From Branchiostoma floridae (lineage: Eukaryota; Chordata; Leptocardii; Amphioxiformes; Branchiostomatidae), in assembly GCF_000003815.2 (NCBI RefSeq), contig NC_049982.1:9947412-9974026 (forward strand): DNA of 26,615 bases, in the 5' to 3' direction. Shown here piece after piece: positions 20,965 to 26,615 of the stretch (the first letter of the stretch is position 1; every line of letters begins with the position of its first letter). The position numbers and the translations under genes were made by a program. Under the pieces are notes generated by a model. That model searched no databases. It worked only from the letters and a program-made list of their open reading frames with translations, and had not been told where the DNA came from.

Positions 20965-23900
20965 ATGAGTTACATGCGGGGCGCTACCGATGACCCTCTC
21001 CTTGACGTGACCTTCGGACAGCTGCTGGACGACACGGCGGCACGATGGCCGGACAGAGAGGCGTATGTGTTCAAGAAGACAGGTTCAAGGGTCACGTTTG
21101 CCGACATACAAGAAAAGGTCCCCAAAATATAATTTTTACTGGTATTATTATATTTCAGCCATACCATATGGTATGGTGAAATATATTGTATTTGTAATGT
21201 TTCTTCTTTCTTTCTCCTGTCAATTCTTCAAAATACGGGATCTCCGTCGTTCCTGGACCGAATGACTTGAAATTTTGCACAAGGGTAGAGTGGGCCAATA
21301 CGCCTAGAAGGAGTTTTTATTTTTATTTTTTCACATCTGCCCCTAAAATGAGTTTATTGAGTTTTTTGGGGGCAATTTTTAGACCCAAACTGTATATTTT
21401 GTCCCTTGTACCCTGGTATTACATCAGAATGACCTGAAATTTGGTATAGAGGTGCCTTGATCATATGCGCACATGGATTCAATAACACTTTTGGCATACA
21501 GTACAACAAAATGCGTAATTTTGCGATTTTTTGGCCATTTTTTGACACATTGTTTTGGCTCCTGTACACTGGTTTTGCAACCAAATGACCTAAGTTTTGG
21601 TACGGGCCTAGGGGTGCACTAGATTTCATTAAAATGACCCATGCATTATTTCTGGCATGAAACACTTCAAAGCGATTTTTGGGTTATTTTCAGATGGCCA
21701 CAGGGTCAATCACCTCAAGGTCGTTGACCCCATTTTGAGGCGTTCTCACTTGCAGAACGGTATGCCAGTATAACTTAATTAAAAAGGAAACCAATCGCTT
21801 TTTACATGGGGTGTGCTGAAATGGGGTGTCCATTCTTGCACAGGAGGATTTTGTAAGATTCATTTTTGGGTGAACCGTCATTAGTAAAAGTGATTTTTCA
21901 AATGGGTTAGTTTGTTGTTGCATGTGGAGGAAGATGGCTGAAATACGCTGTAGTTGCTCTCAAGCAAATGTCAGCCTTTCTAGTTTCTTTACACGAATCC
22001 GTAATGTTTTTTTTTTTGTATACCAAAAATAATCAGTAGAAATATTCTTCATTTTGATCAATGTTGTCATCCCTTGTCCCTTCAGGCAACCAGACTGGCA
22101 GCAGGACTGAAGGCCATAGGTACGGCACGAGGGGATGTAGTCGCCTGGCTCTTCGGCCACCGCCCGGAATGGATCTACTTGTACTTCGCCGTGGCCAAGT
22201 TAGGAGCTATTGCGGTCAGTGAATCCCTGGGTGTATTATTGAGTCCCTTCTGTTGACTTCCAGAATAATGATGACGTCTATATTTTCATAACGGGAACAG
22301 TCCAAATTTTTATGTTCAAATTAGAGAAGTGGTGGCGATTGGAAACGAAAACATCTCAAGTTCTCTACATCTCTAGTTACTCAAGCAACTGGATATGGTT
22401 TTGTTGCTTAAGTAACTATTGTTTGCGTATCGTATTATCTGGATGTCCCTACATCGACATGTCAGAGATAATTATTAACGTGTATTGTTGCCATTTACAG
22501 TTTCCATTGCAGGAGGAGCGTGTCGGGCGGAGTGTGGAGACGATGAATTACTTCCTGAATAAGGTGATGATGATCGTTTGTCGTTGGAGAATATTGTACT
22601 AAATTCAAGTGATTTACATATAATGTACCGATTACGCTTGACAGCTACGCTGTACGTTAAAGCCCCCATGCAACGGCCTATGCGAATTTTGAGAAATAAA
22701 TGAGGCTAACCATGTGTAACACGGAAATAAAGTCCTTCTTGACGAAGCGCCACCTATTTTGCACGCACAAAGCAAAAACTGCACCTCCGGCTCACATTTC
22801 TCAAAAGTGCGGCTGGACCGGAAGTGACGTCACACGGGGCAATCTCACAAATAAGCAAAGAAAATAAAACTTTTCAAACCCGTTGCACTGGGGCTTTAAG
22901 TCCCGCATTTTAATACACATAGCCGAATGTACATGTAGCCTCCCAACCTTCCCCCGACCATGGTTGGGATGGTTCGGGAGCTAGCTCGGCTCCATGTCGG
23001 TGGGATTGTATTGGCTAGTTTGAAATTTTCAAACCATTCGGATGTAGACGGAAGTCTGGTGTTGGCTGGCGTTCGGTAGGACGTCAGCGGTCATATTTGA
23101 CACCGACCTTACTAACGTTACCAGAACGCGCGTGTGCTAACAATCCCCGACCTCCATCCAACCGACACTCAGCTAAAAATATGGGTAACCCTAAAAGTTG
23201 ACGCTGACAGTGATCTCGATTTGTTCTCTCGATGATGTTTACGACAAAATGTATGGATTATTTTGTTTCGCAACGAAAATTCTATATCTTTGAAAATCGC
23301 TGGTTTTGTCCATTCTAATTCGTGAGAGGGTTGGCAATCGGTTGGGAATCAGTCAGGAAGAACACGACAGTCTGCGACCAGAGATCGGGAAGGTTATGGG
23401 TAGGTTAGAAAGCATAAGTGCTAAATTAGGATATGCGTGGAAGATGGTAAGGACATGTTTGGGACATGTTCGGCTCTGAGAAATGAAATAAATCTGGTCA
23501 GACTGCTCACGACCATCCGCCAGAGCCAACCATTTTCGGCTAGTGTTCGGGAGCCACGTTCGGTTACGTGCAACCGGGGCTTAAAATGGCATGCAGCATT
23601 GCGTGGGGAAAATAGATTTTATTTTTCAGTATCTTTGTTGTCCTTAGACTCGAGTGAAGATCCTCATCATGGGTGACGATTCAGGAACCGAGAAGACAGA
23701 CGTCAAGACTTCTTTCCTGTTCACTTTGTTTCCGGAAGTTAAAACAGCGGAACGTGGGATGTTGCAGATGGAAAGGTCAATAAGATCTATTACAACATTA
23801 GTAGAGCAATCAAACAACGTAATCATTTTCATAATCATCATGATTACAATGAAGATTCTTGCGTTTCATGAAAATGAAAATGGTGATGAAAATGAAAATG

Positions 23901-25937
23901 TAATTGGCGCTGAGTGCTATGATATATAGTCGACACTTGTAGCTTTGTTTTGCATCCAGGATCCCTACGTTAACCAGCATCATTGTACTCGAAGATCAGG
24001 GCACGGGGTAAGTAGTTCATATGTACACCAAATAGTATTGGTTTTATATCCTAAGTATTAGTATTGGGTTGTCCAACCCATTTTTTGGACATCCTAGCTA
24101 CGGTGGACGTCGAAACTAAGTATATAACTAGCCTTGCATGGTGCTAGCTACATTGCCGTGCGCATTTAGAGCTTTTATCTAGTACTGATTTTCATATAGC
24201 TTCAACCGTATCTTTGATTGTGCGGCGTCACATTACAATATACAAAGACTGTAATTTGCACGACTTGTGCTCATGAAGAATCGGTGCCTACACCATGGAG
24301 GAGGTACAGAGGCTGGGGAATGACGAGTCTCTCCTGGCTGAAGTCAGGACTCTACAGGACCAGCTCAGCTGCCGGGACACCTTCATGTTGGGATTCACTT
24401 CGGTCAGTCTAAACTATGACTAACATTGCTGAATGGGACAACTATTGCACATATATTGGTACATGTACTTTAAGTAAACCTGCTAGCTTATTTGAATTTA
24501 CATATCAGAAGCTGATCAGTCTTCAATTATCTCAATGCTAAATATATATCATGACTTTCTTCTTCACACTTTCACTTTAAAGCGTTGCAGCTTCCGTTGC
24601 CTTAATTTATTACTATTATAGAAATCTTTATTGACACAACCAAAGTAAAGTCACTTTCGTAACGTTTATTACAACTACATAGACTACACATATATGGATA
24701 TCTATAGATATGAATAAGTCAACATGTTGAGTCTAGCGTGTCATTTACACTTTCATATACAGGGAAGTACCGGCCAGCCGAAGTGTGTTGAGCTGAGCAC
24801 TTACGCTATTCATAACAACATCCGTTTTATCGGCAAGGCTATCGGTATGCCGAAAGAGGTAAGCCAGGGAAAAAAGTATCCATTCAGAAATATTTACTAC
24901 TCAGTCAATAGTCAAGAGAATTAAATAGATAACGTTGAATACTGAACTTTCCGTAAAAGTAATGCTATATAACTCTCTCTCTCGTGCGCAGATACGTAAA
25001 TAATTTTAGGTACATACTAGTAAGATATGTTCACAAAACAAAAGTCAACAACAGCCAAATATAGCGAAAATACATATTCTTTCATAAATCTTGTATCTCA
25101 AACTACGTACACTTATCTCCATCGATGGTTCTGTCGTTCTGTCCCGGTGCCAGGGAACAGCACTCTACCCGTACCTGACATTCCGGTTCGCTGTGATCTA
25201 CCCCTTCACGGCGGGGTGTGCACTGGTTGTTCCTGCAAGCTCGTCACCGTCGTCTCGAGAAATGTTGGAAATACTCCAAGAGGAGAAGTATGTTTCAGTG
25301 GAACTTTTTTGTTATTTGCAATATATTTTCAGTTGTCAAAGCATGACTGTAACCTGGATGCCATCTTATTTGATTAACCGAGGCTGTCATACTAGCTTCC
25401 TCACATTTAATGTTTAAGGAGCGAGCAAATATTTGCTTGCGTCATGCACATGCATAATTTAACTGTTGCTGTGATAGTCCCAATTATTTCTTCTTTCAGG
25501 TGCAAGGCGATCGGCATATTATATCTGAAAGAATGCCATGGCTTGTTTCATGATCCACACCTCGGTGATTACGACCTGTCTTCGCTTGACCGAGGTAATG
25601 ACTATACATGAAAGCCTCGAGCCTGAATAGACGTTCAAGAAAACATTTGTCACATTTTTTCACACATATTTCACTTGATATATTATATCATTACTGAAGT
25701 GCACATTATTTTCGTATGTTTTTAATATTAAATATAATATTTGCTATAGCATTTTAGAAACGGATGTTTTCAGGAAGGCATTAACCGACCGCCTACTTCT
25801 AAAGATAAGTACATGCATGTTTGTTTGAAGTATCTAAATATCGTACATTTGTTTTTACAGTGCTTGTCACCGGCAATGTTATGCCAAAGAGTCTAGTTGA
25901 TTATGCTGCCAAAGTCCTGCCGAATGCAACGATGTTT
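20965..25937 (+). CDS. ACSF2-like acyl-CoA synthetase, gene 2 (3' end outside window)
   Basis: A second, more diverged ACSF2-like enzyme. Ten exons join in frame: 20965-21117, 22086-22214, 22501-22563, 23648-23775, 23960-24007, 24279-24402, 24763-24858, 25154-25287, 25500-25594, 25861-25937. They total 1047 nt, 349 residues, ending at a phase-0 donor. The first exon (PLLDVTFGQLLDDTA, then WPDREAYVF) matches the N-terminal region of ACSF2 proteins. The phosphate loop GFTSGSTGQPK spans 24402/24763 and is followed by CVE, as in gene 1. The YGTTE exon and C-terminal domain must lie to the right. The start chosen is ATG 20965 (context caccATG), just after an acceptor-like ttctttacag; an in-frame ATG at 20791 is an alternative. 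Three donors are non-consensus (gtcagt 22215, gtcaat 23776, gtcagt 24403) but are fixed by matching exon lengths in gene 1. Exon 22501 has a second possible acceptor 12 nt downstream. Confidence 0.88.
21151..21182. repeat. Near-perfect palindrome
   Basis: Tatttcagccatacca and its inverted partner tggtatggtgaaata form a 15-bp stem with one bulged base (g) and almost no loop. It begins 34 bases after the first donor of ACS gene 2. It may be the end of an inverted-repeat element. Confidence 0.6.
21230..21650. repeat. Diverged tandem repeat in first intron of ACS gene 2
   Basis: The phrase gaatgacttgaaattttg at 21260 recurs as gaatgacctgaaatttgg at about 21427 and aaatgacctaagttttgg at about 21584. 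Each is preceded by a ctggaccgaa / ccctggtattac / cactggttttgc variant. The period is roughly 157-167 bp. Units are heavily diverged. Confidence 0.6.
22661..22895. mobile_element. Short inverted-repeat element flanked by TTAA
   Basis: The ends agcccccatgcaacgg (22661) and ccgttgcactggggct (ending 22895) are inverted copies matching at 14 of 16 positions. TTAA lies on both sides (22657-22660 and 22896-22899). About 235 bp, no coding capacity. A TTAA duplication fits piggyBac-type integration (family knowledge; assignment inferred). It abuts the element at 22900 and shares the right TTAA with it. Confidence 0.7.
22900..23580. mobile_element. Diverged copy of the TCGG-rich inverted-repeat element
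   Basis: It shares internal blocks with 17844-18743: ttgaaaatcgctg, then ggcaatcggttggg, then the frame of ctggtcagactgctc and tagtgttcgggagcca near the right end. It is about 680 bp long. The right terminus (caaccggggc) matches the family; the left terminus (gtcccgcatt) is eroded. Both flanks read TTAA, so the target duplication could be TTA/TAA or TTAA. It sits in an intron of ACS gene 2, between exons 22501-22563 and 23648-23775. Confidence 0.75.
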
Positions 25938-26199
25938 GTTAGTGTCTCCTCATTTACTAATTAACTTTAGCTAGCCCACTTTTGTGATACTATGACTGAC
26001 AATACCTCCGCTGCTCTTGGTCAATGTCAGGATATGAATACCATATTGCGAACTTTGCAGTGAGAAAGACAATGCTATTGTCTACAGTATACGGATGCTT
26101 ATTCATTAGGTGACCTTTGGAAGATGAATAGTGTTAGGAAGCGTAGCATACTGTTCCGTTAGCCTCTTAATGTATTGGTGAAATAGTGCAATGGAAATT

Positions 26200-26615
26200 A
26201 ATGTTCAACTAGAGTTCGGCGACCTCATACCTCCATGAAATTTTAGAGCTTTCGTAAATTTCATGCAATTGACTAACAAATTAACATAATTTATGCATGG
26301 TGTTGTTCATCATTGACTAACATACACATGTCACAATTATAAAATTCCCATTATTAATCATAAAGTGGTTTTGCAATTTTTGCATAACTTATGCAAATAA
26401 GTTCCTCATTTGCATATTTGTTATCTGCATATGTTCCACCGATTATAATTAACAAGTGTTACATTTATCGAAGTCCAGTTATTGCAAACAATGGAATTAT
26501 ACAATTTCCTCATTAATTATGCAAATTAAGTCCTCATTTGCATAAGATGCATATCATTATGACACCTTTGCCCAAGCTACCTGCATGCCTGTAGTGATGC
26601 CGATCCGTCGTTCCT
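26200..26615. repeat. Dispersed repeat with octamer palindromes at right edge
   Basis: 26207-26270 (actagagttcggcgacctca, then tacctccatgaaat) is the reverse complement of about 9720-9785. 26505-26545 carries the cctcattaattatgcaaatt block and its inverted partner, followed by a gccgatccgtcgttcct module. It occupies an intron of ACS gene 2. The element continues past the window. Confidence 0.75.

Overview
The window looks like nuclear DNA of a compact-genome invertebrate. Genes are cut into many short exons with clean GT/AG borders, and introns are full of short inverted-repeat elements and AT-rich dispersed repeats. The protein families and repeat style suggest a cephalochordate (amphioxus, Branchiostoma); this is inferred from memory and was not checked by a search.

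Layout, left to right. (1) 98-7554, plus strand: the last 16 exons of an ACSF2-like acyl-CoA synthetase (ACS gene 1); its first exon lies left of the window. (2) 8946-14302, minus strand: a complete seven-exon microsomal CYP2-clan cytochrome P450 of 502 residues, tail-to-tail with ACS gene 1. (3) 16352-17843, plus strand: an intact copy of only the last six ACS exons, with no upstream exons next to it. (4) 19860-20040, minus strand: a frameshifted copy of only the last P450 exon. (5) 20965-25937, plus strand: the first ten exons of a second, more diverged ACSF2-like gene (ACS gene 2), which runs off the right edge.

Items 3 and 4 come from one segmental duplication: about 5694-9140 was copied to about 15873-20054. 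Its left edge falls inside a small inverted-repeat element. After the duplication a 900-bp element landed exactly in the TAA stop codon of the copied ACS module. Its 3-bp TAA target duplication kept the stop codon, and the gene 1 stop at 7552 is the empty site.

The genes belong to linked lipid or xenobiotic chemistry: ACS enzymes activate carboxylic acids to CoA thioesters, and CYP2 enzymes hydroxylate small lipophilic molecules. Any shared pathway is inferred from neighbourhood only. Both ACS genes depart from the family consensus at several active-site motifs in a similar way. The most intriguing possibility is that the orphan 3' module is a phase-compatible alternative C-terminal cassette for ACS gene 1, reached by splicing across the antisense P450 gene. 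The main alternative is a plain partial-duplication relic. No tRNA, rRNA, CRISPR array or prokaryotic signal was seen.
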